Shown here: positions 46,163 through 55,785 of the stretch, one piece after another | Layout of the letters: each line of letters starts with the position of its first letter | How positions within the stretch are numbered: the stretch's first letter is position 1 | Assembly: GCF_000706765.1 (NCBI RefSeq) | Contig: NZ_CP006018.1 | Location: 1,302,001 to 1,366,000 of the forward strand | From: Bifidobacterium [indicum] DSM 20214 = LMG 11587 | Lineage (GTDB): Bacteria > Actinomycetota > Actinomycetes > Actinomycetales > Bifidobacteriaceae | Reading direction: 5' to 3' | DNA: 64,000 nt | Notes under the pieces: model-generated | Told to the model about the DNA's origin: nothing | Seen by the model: only the letters and a program-made list of their open reading frames with translations | Databases searched by the model: none | Position numbers and translations under genes: made by a program

Positions 46163-46822
46163 TCATGACAGTTTCAGTATTTCCTCACGAAGATGGTCTG
46201 CGCCTTTGAAGAGGATGCTCCTTATTCCGCAGGACTCGGCGGCTTCCACCTGATCTGGTGAGTCACCGATGAAAACCGCCTGGGTGGGAGATATACCAAA
46301 CCGGCGCAGGGCAAGCTGGAAGAACAGAGAATCAGGCATTTGCACATGCTCTTCAGCGGATATAAGGGCGCCATCCAGGAGGCCGAGCGTCTCCAGTTTC
46401 CGTTCAGCCAACCTGGCATGGGACCGTGTGGTATTGGACAGTCCCCACAAGGTGAAGCCCTGATCGTGAAGGCCATCAAGCAGCTCGTCCATGCCGGGTT
46501 GCATTCCCGTGATCGTCAGGGCGAATCGCTCCAGGTAGAGGCGGAATACCCAGGCCACGGCAGGCCCATGGGTGCTCTCGTAATCGGTCAGGGCACGCTC
46601 CTCGTCCCAGCCCAGATTCATCAGGGTCCGGTAACGCCAGATTCCCCACTCGTCGCAAGGATCAAGGACCATGTCGATGACACCCTGAGGATACTGCCCT
46701 GCCAGCGCTTTGCGGGGGTTCCAATCGACCAGCACCCCTCGTGCGGAAAACAGCAGATGACGGATGCGTCCGTCCTCTTCATCCGTTTGAAAACCGCCGA
46801 TTCCCTCTCCCTGCGTACCCAT
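46163..46822 (-). CDS. HAD-superfamily protein with the nucleophile Asp replaced
   Basis: A 219-residue HAD-like protein close to the FDxGGVLxDWNP group of phosphatases and dehalogenases. Motif II (GLSNTT) and motif IV (FIGDSPDQVEAAESCG) are present. Motif I, normally FDLGGVLIDWNP, reads FSARGVLVDWNP, so the nucleophile is Ser26 (codon TCC at 46747-46745) and the next key position is Arg28. Such a protein cannot form the usual aspartyl-phosphate. It may be a non-catalytic relative or a decaying gene. The ATG at 46822 is used. Confidence 0.8.
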   Translation of the reverse strand: MGTQGEGIGGFQTDEEDGRIRHLLFSARGVLVDWNPRKALAGQYPQGVIDMVLDPCDEWGIWRYRTLMNLGWDEERALTDYESTHGPAVAWVFRLYLERFALTITGMQPGMDELLDGLHDQGFTLWGLSNTTRSHARLAERKLETLGLLDGALISAEEHVQMPDSLFFQLALRRFGISPTQAVFIGDSPDQVEAAESCGIRSILFKGADHLREEILKLS

Positions 46823-47013
46823 GGTCCATATGGTAACCAGGCTGAACTACAAGTCGCTCCTCCAATGCCCCACCCCGACCTGGGCAGGCGAGGAAACAAC
46901 CGGCGGGTATACTGCCAGATGTACACAAGTGAACAGGCGGACCGCGCAATGGAGCGGAAACCGGGTCTGCATAACCGGGACACGGAGCCCCGCCCATATG
47001 CCTAAGGACAGAA

Positions 47014-47625
47014 ATGAAACAGCTTTTCCTGACTTCATCGTTCGCCGAAGTAGCCGACAAGGTTGAAGACGCTGCCGGAGATTCCCTGAAAGGACGGACC
47101 GTCGCCTTCATTGCTACGGCCAACCTGCCAGAGGAATCCGATTGGTACGTACGGGATGCCCGTAAGGCCTTTGCCGACCTAGGATGCCGGATTGACGAGC
47201 TGGAAATATCGACCGCCGACCAGGACACCATCAGGAAGAGCCTGGAAGAGGATGAGCTGATTTACCTGTCAGGAGGCAATACCTTCTTTCTCCTGCAGGA
47301 ACTGCAGAAGACCGGTGCCGGCGAGCAGATCAAGGACCAGGTCAACCGCGGCAAACTCTACATCGGCGAGTCAGCAGGCTCCGTCGTCACCGGACCGGAC
47401 ATCGCTTACCTGGAGGCCATGGACCCGAGATCGGCAGCCCCGGACCTGACCTCCACCGAGGGACTCAACCTGGTGGATTTCCATCCATTACCCCATTACA
47501 CCGAGGAACCCTTCGCCGAAACCAACTACCAGATCATCGAGCAGTACCGGGATTCCCTCCCCATCGTCGCCATCACCAACAGCCAGGTCATCAGGGTATG
47601 CGACAGGTGCCTGTCCATCCTTTGA
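47014..47625 (+). CDS. Peptidase S51 family (dipeptidase E-like) protein
   Basis: Class-I glutamine-amidotransferase-like fold of the peptidase E group, which cleaves Asp-X dipeptides. The 203-residue product has IYLSGGNTFFLLQEL, the nucleophile elbow GESAGS and the histidine region DFHPLPHY. The C-terminus (ITNSQVIRVCDRCLSIL) is a little shorter than usual but aligns with the last strand. The ATG at 47014 follows AGGACAGAA. Confidence 0.85.
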   Translation: MKQLFLTSSFAEVADKVEDAAGDSLKGRTVAFIATANLPEESDWYVRDARKAFADLGCRIDELEISTADQDTIRKSLEEDELIYLSGGNTFFLLQELQKTGAGEQIKDQVNRGKLYIGESAGSVVTGPDIAYLEAMDPRSAAPDLTSTEGLNLVDFHPLPHYTEEPFAETNYQIIEQYRDSLPIVAITNSQVIRVCDRCLSIL

Positions 47626-47695
47626 ATCGCTTGGTCACCATCTGAAACCCATGCGTAAGCTGTCCTGACGCGGGGATGGGATGAGCGGCGAAGAG

Positions 47696-48193
47696 TCAGT
47701 CGTTGGTGACTTCATCCCCAGGTTTGAACTCCTCCTCCTTACGGCTTACACGCTTCTTCCCGATACGGTAGTAGGCATTGAAGAGGCCGCCGACCGTCAT
47801 CAGCACAACCATGACGATGAGGAGCCAAACTGCCTCGCCGCAGCCAAAGGCCTCCAGGACCTCGTAGGAGGAGGCAATCATCTTCAACCATCCGGCCAGT
47901 GCGACGAAGTACCAGGCAGTGGCCTTATCGATGAAACTGAGCGCCCGATGCCGTTCACTCTTGCTCTTGGTGGCCTCGCGCAGAATCCTGTACCCCCGGG
48001 TACGTTCCTTTTGTATCTTGACCACGGGAACCAACCACCACCAGGGTGATATCATCTTCCATTTCCCGCTTATCTCATCGAAACCCACCAGGAGCTCCTG
48101 GTAGTCGTTCAGCTCCATCAGCCCCTGATACAGGGGGAAGGTGAAAAGGAGCCAGTCACCCAACAGGGAGACGATAGTGACGAAGTAGGTCAT
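47696..48193 (-). CDS. Hypothetical membrane protein
   Basis: A 165-residue protein with an N-terminal helix (about 2-22), a Trp-rich segment (WKMISPWWWLVPVV), a middle basic part and two C-terminal helices, followed by a Lys/Glu-rich tail. No family was recognised. I chose the ATG at 48193 (MTYFVTIVSLLGDW); the longer open frame upstream overlaps tRNA control sequence and is unconvincing. Confidence 0.6.
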   Translation of the reverse strand: MTYFVTIVSLLGDWLLFTFPLYQGLMELNDYQELLVGFDEISGKWKMISPWWWLVPVVKIQKERTRGYRILREATKSKSERHRALSFIDKATAWYFVALAGWLKMIASSYEVLEAFGCGEAVWLLIVMVVLMTVGGLFNAYYRIGKKRVSRKEEEFKPGDEVTND

Positions 48194-48303
48194 GATTCTG
48201 CACCTTTCATATGAACATCGCCGACGCTGCCACGATAGTACCGATACAGGGCCAAGACGCACCGTCCTCGCGCATTTCACGCCCGTCGCCCCATATACAA
48301 AGA

Positions 48304-48327
48304 GGCCCTGGAATCTCTTCCAGGGCC
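48304..48327 (-). terminator. Rho-independent terminator of tRNA-Ser
   Basis: The 10-bp stem GGCCCTGGAA / TTCCAGGGCC with a 4-nt loop lies 7 nt past the tRNA 3' end on the minus strand and is followed by TCTTTGT. Confidence 0.8.
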
Positions 48328-48334
48328 AGCCGTG

Positions 48335-48417
48335 CGGACAGGGCGGGATTCGAACCCGCGGAACTTTCGTTCAACGGTTTTCAAGACCGTCTCTTTCGAC
48401 CGCTCAGACACCTGTCC
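48335..48417 (-). tRNA. tRNA-Ser (anticodon UGA)
   Basis: An 83-nt class II tRNA on the minus strand. Acceptor GGACAGG pairs with CCTGTCC, anticodon loop CTTGAAA gives UGA, a long variable arm (GAACGAAAGTTC-like) is present and the T arm reads GGTTCGAAT. Discriminator is G; CCA is not encoded. It lies just downstream of serS, the synthetase that charges it. Confidence 0.96.
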
Positions 48418-48509
48418 ATGAGCCTGAACCATCAGGCACAACTATCATGATACGACATCCGCTCCATCGACATTCCGCCGAGGGTCGCGGGCCGCACCGC
48501 AAATCTGGC

Positions 48510-49796
48510 TCAGACCTCCCACTTGGTGGGTTCAAGGACCTCCTTGCCACCCATATAGGAGCGCATGGCCTCCGGTACCACTATGGATCCGTCGGCGTTC
48601 TGGTGGTTCTCCAGGATGGCAACCAGCCAGCGAGTCGTGGCAAGCGTGCCGTTCAGGGTGCTGACCGAGCGGGTCGACCCGTCTTCCAGGCGTTCACGCT
48701 CGTTCAGACGGCGGGCCTGGTACTCGGTGCAGTTGGAGGTGGAGGTCAGCTCGCGATAACGGTTCTGAGTAGGCACCCAGGCCTCGCAGTCGAACTTCCT
48801 TGCGGCAGAGGATCCCAAATCGCCCGCCGCCGTATCGATGATGCGATAGGGCACGTCGACCTTCTCCAGCATCTCCTGCTCCATGGCCAGCAGCTGCTGG
48901 TGCTGTTCGCGGGAATCCTCCTGCTTGCAGTAGACGAACATCTCCACCTTGTTGAACTGATGGACACGGATGATGCCCATGGTGTCCTTGCCGGCGGCGC
49001 CTGCCTCACGGCGGTAGCAGCTGGACCATCCGCAGTAACGCAGGGGCCCATCGGACAAATCGAGAATCTCGCCCTCATGCATACCGGCAAGGGCCACCTC
49101 AGAAGTGCCCACCAGGTATTGGTCATCGGGCTCACGCAGACGATATATCTCATCTGCATGCGAATTGAGGAAGCCGGTGCCTGCCATGACCTCGGGGCGG
49201 ACCAGTGTCGGGGTGATGGTCGGGATGAAGCCATGCTCCTGCGCCTGATCCACGGCCATGGTCAGCATGGCGATCTCCATACGGGCCACATCTCCCCGGA
49301 GGAAGTAGAAGCGGGATCCTGAGATCTTGACGCCCCGGCGCATGTCGATTCCGGCCACACCCACACCCAGGTCCAGATGGTTCTTGGGGTCGAAGCCTTC
49401 GGACTTGAAGTTCCGCGGCGTGCCGACCTGCTTGACGACCACGTAATCATCCTCGCCGCCTTCGGGTGCCTCGGGCTCCACGAGATTGCTGAATCGCCAC
49501 AGGAGATTCGTGTATTTGGCCGTAGCCTCATCAGCAGCGGTCTTGTTGCGTCCGACCTGCTCGGCCAGCTTCTTGGTCCCGGCAATCAGCTCCGCCTTGG
49601 AATCACCTGATGCCGAGGCCACCTGTCTGCCCAAGGACTTCTGCTCGGCCCTGGAGGTTTCGTAGGCCTGGAGCGCCGATCTGCGCTGGTCGTCGGCCTT
49701 GAGAACCTCGTCGACGAGTTCCACGGACTCGCCGCGCTTTCGCTGGGATTCCTTAACCACATCGGGATGCTCGCGAATGAACTGGATATCTAGCAT
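48510..49796 (-). CDS. serS: Seryl-tRNA synthetase
   Basis: Class II synthetase, 428 residues, charging tRNA-Ser and tRNA-Sec. An N-terminal coiled-coil arm (about 1-105; QRKRGESVELVDEVLKADDQRR...) reaches the long variable arm of the tRNA. The catalytic core contains motif 2 (CYRREAGAAGKDTMGIIRVHQF) and motif 3 (LNGTLATTRWLVAILENHQ). The ATG at 49796 is used. Confidence 0.97.
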   Translation of the reverse strand: MLDIQFIREHPDVVKESQRKRGESVELVDEVLKADDQRRSALQAYETSRAEQKSLGRQVASASGDSKAELIAGTKKLAEQVGRNKTAADEATAKYTNLLWRFSNLVEPEAPEGGEDDYVVVKQVGTPRNFKSEGFDPKNHLDLGVGVAGIDMRRGVKISGSRFYFLRGDVARMEIAMLTMAVDQAQEHGFIPTITPTLVRPEVMAGTGFLNSHADEIYRLREPDDQYLVGTSEVALAGMHEGEILDLSDGPLRYCGWSSCYRREAGAAGKDTMGIIRVHQFNKVEMFVYCKQEDSREQHQQLLAMEQEMLEKVDVPYRIIDTAAGDLGSSAARKFDCEAWVPTQNRYRELTSTSNCTEYQARRLNERERLEDGSTRSVSTLNGTLATTRWLVAILENHQNADGSIVVPEAMRSYMGGKEVLEPTKWEV

Positions 49797-49881
49797 AGTT
49801 GGATTCTACTTCCGCCAATCGACACGGATGGCTTCGCCGGGGCGCGGTAATCAACGAATCGGACCACCCCGCCTACGGCAC

Positions 49882-50757
49882 CTATTCGCCGAAAACGGTC
49901 TTTCTGAACTCCCTGCCGGCAGGGGTATCGGCCAGACCACCCGCCCCGGTCTCGCGCAGGGATGCAGGCATGGCCTCTCCGATGGATTTCATGGCCGCAA
50001 CCACCTGGTCGGCAGGAATCTTGCTTGTCCCTCCGGAGAGGGCAATGTCGGCGCAAATCAGGGCGTTGGCCGTACCTATGGCGTTCCTCTTGATACAAGG
50101 AACCTCAACGAGTCCGGCCACCGGATCGCAGACCAGGCCGAGGAGGTTGCTCAACGCCATGGCGAATGCCTCGGCACAGGTTGCCGGATCCCCACCTGCG
50201 GCTTCGACCGCGGCAGCCGCGGCCATGGCGGACGCACTCCCGACCTCGGCCTGGCAGCCACCAGTGGCCCCGGCAATCATCGCCTTGTTGGCAGTAACCA
50301 GACCGAAGGCCCCAGCAGTGAACAGACATCTGACCTGCCCCTCCCTGGAAAGGTCAATCCGCTCCCTGAGGGCATTGATGACCCCTGGCAGAGTGCCGGA
50401 GGAACCTGCCGTCGGCGTTGCGCAGATAACCCCCATGGCGGCGTTGACCTCATTGGTGGCCATGGCCGCAACCACCGCCCCGACCATGGTGTCACCGCTC
50501 AAGGTGGTCCGACTTCGCCTATACCTGTCCAGGAGCGCGGCCTCTCCCCCGCTCAGCCCGGTCTTGGAGAAAACGCCCCGGCCCTCCGACCCTTTCTTGG
50601 CGGCGGCCAGCATGACATCCAGATCCTGCGACATCCTCGACCAGACCTGGTCCCGGGTCCGCCCCGATCTGGCGCACTCCTGCTGGATCATCAGCTCGGA
50701 GATGGGTGTCCCTGTCTTCTCTGCAGCGCCGACCAACTCAGCAATCGAACCGAACAT
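49882..50757 (-). CDS. sdaAA: L-serine dehydratase, iron-sulfur dependent, alpha subunit
   Basis: Subunit carrying the 4Fe-4S cluster of the oxygen-sensitive serine deaminase that gives pyruvate and ammonia. In the 291-residue chain the cluster-type cysteines lie in the ICATPTAGSSG, RCLFTAG and VCDPVAGLVEVPC segments. The last is the family signature. It is the second gene of a two-gene operon, 28 nt after the beta subunit. Confidence 0.93.
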   Translation of the reverse strand: MFGSIAELVGAAEKTGTPISELMIQQECARSGRTRDQVWSRMSQDLDVMLAAAKKGSEGRGVFSKTGLSGGEAALLDRYRRSRTTLSGDTMVGAVVAAMATNEVNAAMGVICATPTAGSSGTLPGVINALRERIDLSREGQVRCLFTAGAFGLVTANKAMIAGATGGCQAEVGSASAMAAAAAVEAAGGDPATCAEAFAMALSNLLGLVCDPVAGLVEVPCIKRNAIGTANALICADIALSGGTSKIPADQVVAAMKSIGEAMPASLRETGAGGLADTPAGREFRKTVFGE

Positions 50758-50785
50758 GACACATTCCTTATTTCTCGATTTGAAT

Positions 50786-51466
50786 TCAGTGAAGGTAGAT
50801 CAGCCGCGACGCGAGGACATCGATCTCGTCCTGTTGATCCGCGGAGAGGGGATGCTCCAACTCAAAACCAATCATCCGCCGACCCTCGCCATCAATTTTG
50901 GGATATATGGTCTTCTGCATGACATGGCCGCCCCGGCCCAGCATTGCCTCAACGGTTGAAAGCGCCTTGTCGGAGTCACTCCGGGAATGGTTCTCCTCGA
51001 TGAAGAGCATGGGCAGGAGACCAGAAGGCCTCATGTCATAACCATCCATTCGGATTCGACGGACCTCGATGGTCCCTCCGCCGATGGAACAGGCCCAGAA
51101 GGAGACGACCTTCCCGTCCTTTTCCATATCCAGGACGGCCGTATTGGGATGGTGGATGGGGCTGTCGCCATCCTCCTCGATGAACTCGATATCCACACCC
51201 ATACCGCAGGCGATGGCCAAGGCGTTGGGAACCTTGGGATCATCCGGGGCCAGGCCAAGAAGACCGCTGGCGATGGCGTAATCGGTACCGTGCCCCTTGT
51301 GGGTCCGGGCAAAGGACTCATAGTGATGAATCACGGCCCTGTCGGGTATGCCACCTGCAAGGATATGACCGATTCTCCCGATGGAGACGGCCCCCGCCGT
51401 ATGGGAACTGGAGGGCCCGATCATCACAGGGCCGATGATGTCGAACACACTGCGGTACTTACCCAT
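50786..51466 (-). CDS. sdaAB: L-serine dehydratase, iron-sulfur dependent, beta subunit
   Basis: The 226-residue partner subunit, with the family start SVFDIIGPVMIGPSSSHTAGAVSIGRI and a C-terminal ACT-like part. Two-subunit serine dehydratases are typical of Gram-positive anaerobes. It is divergent from the lipid-kinase gene, with about 200 bp between the two starts. Confidence 0.93.
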   Translation of the reverse strand: MGKYRSVFDIIGPVMIGPSSSHTAGAVSIGRIGHILAGGIPDRAVIHHYESFARTHKGHGTDYAIASGLLGLAPDDPKVPNALAIACGMGVDIEFIEEDGDSPIHHPNTAVLDMEKDGKVVSFWACSIGGGTIEVRRIRMDGYDMRPSGLLPMLFIEENHSRSDSDKALSTVEAMLGRGGHVMQKTIYPKIDGEGRRMIGFELEHPLSADQQDEIDVLASRLIYLH

Positions 51467-51665
51467 TGCTGAGCCCCATCATCACCCTTCAACCATCGTT
51501 TTCTCACCTGCATCGGCAGTCACGCCCGACTTCAAGCGGCACATCACGTCCTTGCATTGTTTACACCCCGAATCATGAATGCGCAAGGTGACAGGCAACG
51601 TAGAGGATTCGTTCATGTCTGGCCGGCTCCCGATGCCTCGCCGCCAGGGACGGCACAATGGAATC

Positions 51666-52754
51666 ATGCCAACTCCAGCAGTCGTCTTCCTGTGCACTCT
51701 GGCAGGACTTGCCATTGTCTTTGCGGCGGTGGCCCTTCTCATGCGCGCTTACAAACAGCGGGAGTTCGCTCGCAGACTGGAGGCCAGGGACGACGACCAG
51801 GTCAGTTACGCCTTCATCATCAACCCCTCCAAACCCCAGGCCGCCGAGACCCGTAAACACATCCAGGCCTACTGCAAGGCCAAACACATCCGTGAGGTTC
51901 GCTTCATTGAGACCCGGCTGGACAGGGATGGAAAGGCATGCGCCCTGATGGCACTTGAACAGGGGGCCCAGGTGGTCGTCGCCGTCGGTGGCGACGGGAC
52001 GGTTCGGACAGTGGCAAGCGCCCTGGCTGGAACCGGGCAGGCCATGGGCATCATTCCCATCGGAACCGGCAACCTCTTCGCTAGGAACATGGGCATTCCC
52101 GTCGGCAATCTGGACGCCGCCCTGACCGTGGCGACCTCACACGGATCCAACCTGGTGGACGTGGGCCGCATGTTCCTCCTGGACGGACAGGACAAGGACC
52201 GCGGACATGCCTTCCTGATCATCGCCGGCATCGGGTTCGACGCACTGATGATCGACGACACGGACCCCAATCTCAAGAAGACCGTGAGCTGGCTGGCCTA
52301 CTTCATCAGTGGAGCTAAGCACCTGTTCGCCCCCAAATACACCGGCGACATATCCATCACCCGCCCCGACCAAGTGACCCAGACCAACACATCAGTGACC
52401 TTCCGCACCTTCATGGCCGGCAACTGCGGCGAGATTCCGGGATTCTCCCTGATGCCCAACGCGTCCTGGGACGACGGAAACCTGGACTTCGAAATCATCG
52501 ACACCTCGGCGGGACTCATAGGCTGGGCCAACCTGTTCGGCGATGTCATGCACCAGACCATCACCCGCAAGGCCAGCAAGTCACCTCTTTCCACCAACTC
52601 GACCATCGTCCAGCTCCAGGGGCCCCGGGCGGAAATCAAACTGGATGACCCTGCCCTGGCACAGGTTGACGGGGACATCCTGGGAGAGACCCGCCACATC
52701 GCCCTTGAGGTGGAGCGTCAGGCCCTGAACGTCCGGGTGCCCCAGACCGACTGA
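51666..52754 (+). CDS. Diacylglycerol/lipid kinase family protein (DAGK catalytic domain)
   Basis: Lipid kinase of the YegS/DgkB group, 362 residues. One N-terminal membrane helix (about 4-24) precedes the catalytic domain, which has FIINPSKP, the nucleotide site VVVAVGGDGTVRTVASALAG and the GTGNLFARNMGIP motif. It probably phosphorylates diacylglycerol or a related lipid at the membrane. The ATG at 51666 starts it; the frame is open from 51579, but the extra part is polar and unlike the family. pgm follows after 52 nt. Confidence 0.88.
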   Translation: MPTPAVVFLCTLAGLAIVFAAVALLMRAYKQREFARRLEARDDDQVSYAFIINPSKPQAAETRKHIQAYCKAKHIREVRFIETRLDRDGKACALMALEQGAQVVVAVGGDGTVRTVASALAGTGQAMGIIPIGTGNLFARNMGIPVGNLDAALTVATSHGSNLVDVGRMFLLDGQDKDRGHAFLIIAGIGFDALMIDDTDPNLKKTVSWLAYFISGAKHLFAPKYTGDISITRPDQVTQTNTSVTFRTFMAGNCGEIPGFSLMPNASWDDGNLDFEIIDTSAGLIGWANLFGDVMHQTITRKASKSPLSTNSTIVQLQGPRAEIKLDDPALAQVDGDILGETRHIALEVERQALNVRVPQTD

Positions 52755-52806
52755 CACCTTCCTCCCTGCCTCCACTCCCCTCGGATAGTTCTCCCATGCC
52801 GGTGGC

Positions 52807-54492
52807 ATGATAGAAGGCATGGCAGCACAGAATGCGGGCATGCCCGCCACACCTGATGATCTGATCAACCTGGACGACCTGATCGGCAAGTACTACGACC
52901 TTGTTCCCGATCCCGGCAACGATGCCCAGAAGGTCTCCTTCGGCACCTCAGGTCATCGCGGGTCGGCCCTGACCACCTCGTTCAACGAGGCTCATATCGT
53001 CGCCATCAGCCAGGCAATTGCCGAACGACGCAAGGCCGAGGGGGTCACCGGCCCCCTCTACCTCGGGCGGGATACCCACGGCCTATCCCTTCCTGCATGG
53101 AAGACCGCAATCGAGGTACTGACAGCCAACGGGGTCCGGGTCCGGATAGACGCCAACGACGACTACACCCCCACCCCCACCGTCTCCCAAGCCATATTGA
53201 CCCACAACCGTGCCACTGACGGAACCCAGCGCTTCACTGGCTCTGACCTGGCGGACGGAATCGTGGTGACCCCCTCACACAACCCGCCCACCGACGGCGG
53301 ATTCAAGTATGACCCGCCCACAGGGGGGCCGGCCCCCGCCGAGACGACCAATGCCATCGCCGCACGAGCCAATGAGCTTCTGGGCGACTACCGGCAGGTA
53401 AGGCGGATTCCCTTCGAGCAGGCCATCGAGTCCGATCTGGTGGAGCGGTTCGACTTCCGCGAGCACTACGTGGCCGACCTGGGCAATGTCATCGACTTCG
53501 ACCTGATTCGCTCCTCGGGCGTACGTCTGGGCATCGACCCGCTCGGCGGTGCATCGGTCAACTACTGGCCCCTGATAAACGAACGGTATGGGCTGAACAT
53601 CGGTGTCGTGAATCCTGAGGTGGACCCAACCTGGCGGTTCATGACCGTCGACCACGACGGAAAGATACGGATGGATCCCAGCTCCCCCTTTGCCATGAAG
53701 GGCCTGGTGAACAGGCTCGAAGCCGGGGCCTGGGATGCTTACGACCTGGTAGGCGGCACAGACCCCGATGCGGACCGTCACGGCATCGTCTGCCCGGGCA
53801 GTGGAGTCATGAATCCCAACCATTACATCGCCGTCTGCGCCGAGTACCTCTTCTCGGGCAACCGGCCCGGATGGCCCGAGGGCGCCGGTATCGGCAAGAC
53901 CCTGGTCTCCTCATCCCTGATCGACCGCGTGGCCGCCTCCATTGGGGCAAGACTGGTCGAGGTGCCCGTGGGCTTCAAGTGGTTCGTTGACCCCCTCTTC
54001 AAGGGTGAGGTCGCCTTCGGCGGCGAGGAGAGCTCCGGCATGAGTTTCCTGCGTCGGGACGGCCGGGTCTGGACGACGGACAAGGACGGACTGATTCCCG
54101 ACCTCCTGGCCGCGGAAATCACGGCGCGGACAGGGAAGAACCCGGCCCAACTCCACCAGGAGCAGGTCGAACGCTTCGGTCAGAGTTGGTATACGCGTGT
54201 CGACACCCCCACCACCCTGGAACAGAAGCAGAAGTTCGCCCGTCTGAACGGCGACGACGTCACCGCTTCGACCCTGGCCGGTGAACCCATCACCGCCAAG
54301 CTGACCGAGGCACCGGGCAACCAGGCAAGGATAGGCGGCATCAAGGTGACCACCAAGGACAATTGGTTCGCCGCCCGCCCCTCCGGCACCGAGAACATCT
54401 ATAAGGTCTACGCCGAGTCCTTCGTCTCCCCCGAGGCCTTGGACCAGGTCCTGGACGAGGCCGGCCAGGTGGTTGACAAGGCCCTGGGCTGA
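52807..54492 (+). CDS. pgm: Phosphoglucomutase, alpha-D-glucose specific
   Basis: Interconverts glucose-1-phosphate and glucose-6-phosphate, linking galactose (galE) and glycogen metabolism with glycolysis. The 561 residues have the substrate loop FGTSGHRGS, the phosphoserine site [11 protein letters not shown] (Ser at about 158), the Mg-binding DPDADRHG and the C-terminal phosphate site [12 protein letters not shown]. The start is either 52807 or the ATG at 52819, which has AGAAGG next to it. Confidence 0.96.
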   Translation: MIEGMAAQNAGMPATPDDLINLDDLIGKYYDLVPDPGNDAQKVSFGTSGHRGSALTTSFNEAHIVAISQAIAERRKAEGVTGPLYLGRDTHGLSLPAWKTAIEVLTANGVRVRIDANDDYTPTPTVSQAILTHNRATDGTQRFTGSDLADGIVVTPSHNPPTDGGFKYDPPTGGPAPAETTNAIAARANELLGDYRQVRRIPFEQAIESDLVERFDFREHYVADLGNVIDFDLIRSSGVRLGIDPLGGASVNYWPLINERYGLNIGVVNPEVDPTWRFMTVDHDGKIRMDPSSPFAMKGLVNRLEAGAWDAYDLVGGTDPDADRHGIVCPGSGVMNPNHYIAVCAEYLFSGNRPGWPEGAGIGKTLVSSSLIDRVAASIGARLVEVPVGFKWFVDPLFKGEVAFGGEESSGMSFLRRDGRVWTTDKDGLIPDLLAAEITARTGKNPAQLHQEQVERFGQSWYTRVDTPTTLEQKQKFARLNGDDVTASTLAGEPITAKLTEAPGNQARIGGIKVTTKDNWFAARPSGTENIYKVYAESFVSPEALDQVLDEAGQVVDKALG

Positions 54493-54512
54493 GCCATATA
54501 CGAAATCTCATA

Positions 54513-54547
54513 CCCCCACAACCAAACTGGCTGGTTGCGGGGGTTTT
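54513..54547 (+). terminator. Rho-independent terminator of pgm
   Basis: Stem CCCCC-A-CAACCA (54513-54524) with TGGTTG-C-GGGGG (54532-54543), one mismatch, then TTTT. It lies 20 nt after the pgm stop and just before the RNase HI gene. Confidence 0.88.
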
Positions 54548-54573
54548 CTGACATGCTGTCTAATCTGGAAACC

Positions 54574-55692
54574 ATGACAAACGATAAGACCGTGGTCGTC
54601 TCAACAGACGGCAGCGCCCTGAGCAATCCCAACGGACCCATGGGATGGGCCTGGGCCGACCACCAGGGTGGGGATGCAGACGCAGGAGGGGCCAGCAACG
54701 GCACCAACCAGATCGGCGAGCTCTGCGCCGTGCTCCAGGCCCTGCGTGCCCACCCCGGAAGCGACTCCCTGGTAATTCAGACCGACTCGCAGTACGCCAT
54801 CAACTGCTCCTCCAAGTGGGTGCACGGATGGAAGAAGAAGGGGTGGAAGAACGCCGCAGGCAAGCCGGTCAAGAACCGCCAGCTGATTGAGGCCATCGAC
54901 AAGGAAATCAGGCAACGCCAGGGGTCCGTGACCTTCGTATGGGTCAAGGGCCATGCCGGTGATGCCTTCAACGAAAAGGTCGACTCCCTGGCCCGGGGGT
55001 ACGCCGAATCAGCCAAGAACGGTGGACGCACCGGATGCCTGCCCATCGAGGGGTGGCAGTCGCTCCTATGCTCCGACTACACCCAGGGGCTGCAGGTACC
55101 GGATGAGGTACAGCAGGAGCTGGATGGGGGACCTGCCGTTCTGGATGCCCGGGGACGCAAGCGCAGCGCCACCAGCTCCGACGACCGGCCGCTTCCCGCC
55201 GAGGAGGAAGAGATGGAAGCAACGACCGCAGAAGCAGAAGATTCGTCAATCACAAACACCCAGTCGCAAGCCGAACAGCCGCCTGAAAACGATTCTGACA
55301 TCAATGAACAAGCGGAGCCGGAAGGGCAGGATGATTTAAAACAATCGGCAGATGCAGCACCTGAGGAGCGGAATGACGATGCGTCGGCACAGGCAATGAA
55401 CGCACAGGTCCCTGATTCCCCGGAGAGCACAGAACCAGACATGGCCTGTCCGCCCGAAGAGGACAGGGCCCCATCATCAGCAGAGCCGACGGACACTCCC
55501 CCGACCTCCCGGGGACTGCTGACCGAGGGCGAGGTCGTCATAACCCCGCCTCCCTCGCAGAGCCCCAGTTTCGCTAGACACAGGCTCCACATCACCGGCT
55601 CGATTGAAATCGACGGGTACATAGACCAGGAGGGCAGGGTGGTCATCGACCAGGCCCCCTTCCGCCTGCACGGCATCGAAATCGATGACTGA
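54574..55692 (+). CDS. rnhA: Ribonuclease HI with long acidic C-terminal extension
   Basis: Removes RNA from RNA-DNA hybrids. In the 372-residue chain the RNase H domain fills about the first 150 residues, with acidic catalytic residues in VSTDGS (D12), GELCAV, QTDSQY and GHAGDAFNEKVD. This is followed by about 215 residues not found in the E. coli enzyme. They include a Cys-containing segment (GCLPIEGWQSLLCSDY), a Glu/Asp/Ser/Pro-rich disordered stretch (about 200-330) and a conserved-looking end (LHITGSIEIDGYIDQEGRVVI). The start is the ATG at 54574 (MTNDKTVVVSTDG). Confidence 0.92.
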   Translation: MTNDKTVVVSTDGSALSNPNGPMGWAWADHQGGDADAGGASNGTNQIGELCAVLQALRAHPGSDSLVIQTDSQYAINCSSKWVHGWKKKGWKNAAGKPVKNRQLIEAIDKEIRQRQGSVTFVWVKGHAGDAFNEKVDSLARGYAESAKNGGRTGCLPIEGWQSLLCSDYTQGLQVPDEVQQELDGGPAVLDARGRKRSATSSDDRPLPAEEEEMEATTAEAEDSSITNTQSQAEQPPENDSDINEQAEPEGQDDLKQSADAAPEERNDDASAQAMNAQVPDSPESTEPDMACPPEEDRAPSSAEPTDTPPTSRGLLTEGEVVITPPPSQSPSFARHRLHITGSIEIDGYIDQEGRVVIDQAPFRLHGIEIDD

Positions 55693-55785
55693 CCGCCCGG
55701 CAGCAAGATGACGAACGGGTTCGCGTACTATGGAACCAAGCTTTGTATAGGCCACACCTCGTAATGGGGCTGGATAAGGAGAACA

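Noticed and set aside
48211-48450. Plus-strand frame giving RAGFEPAELSFNGFQDRLF
   Set aside because: A false translation across the antisense of tRNA-Ser.
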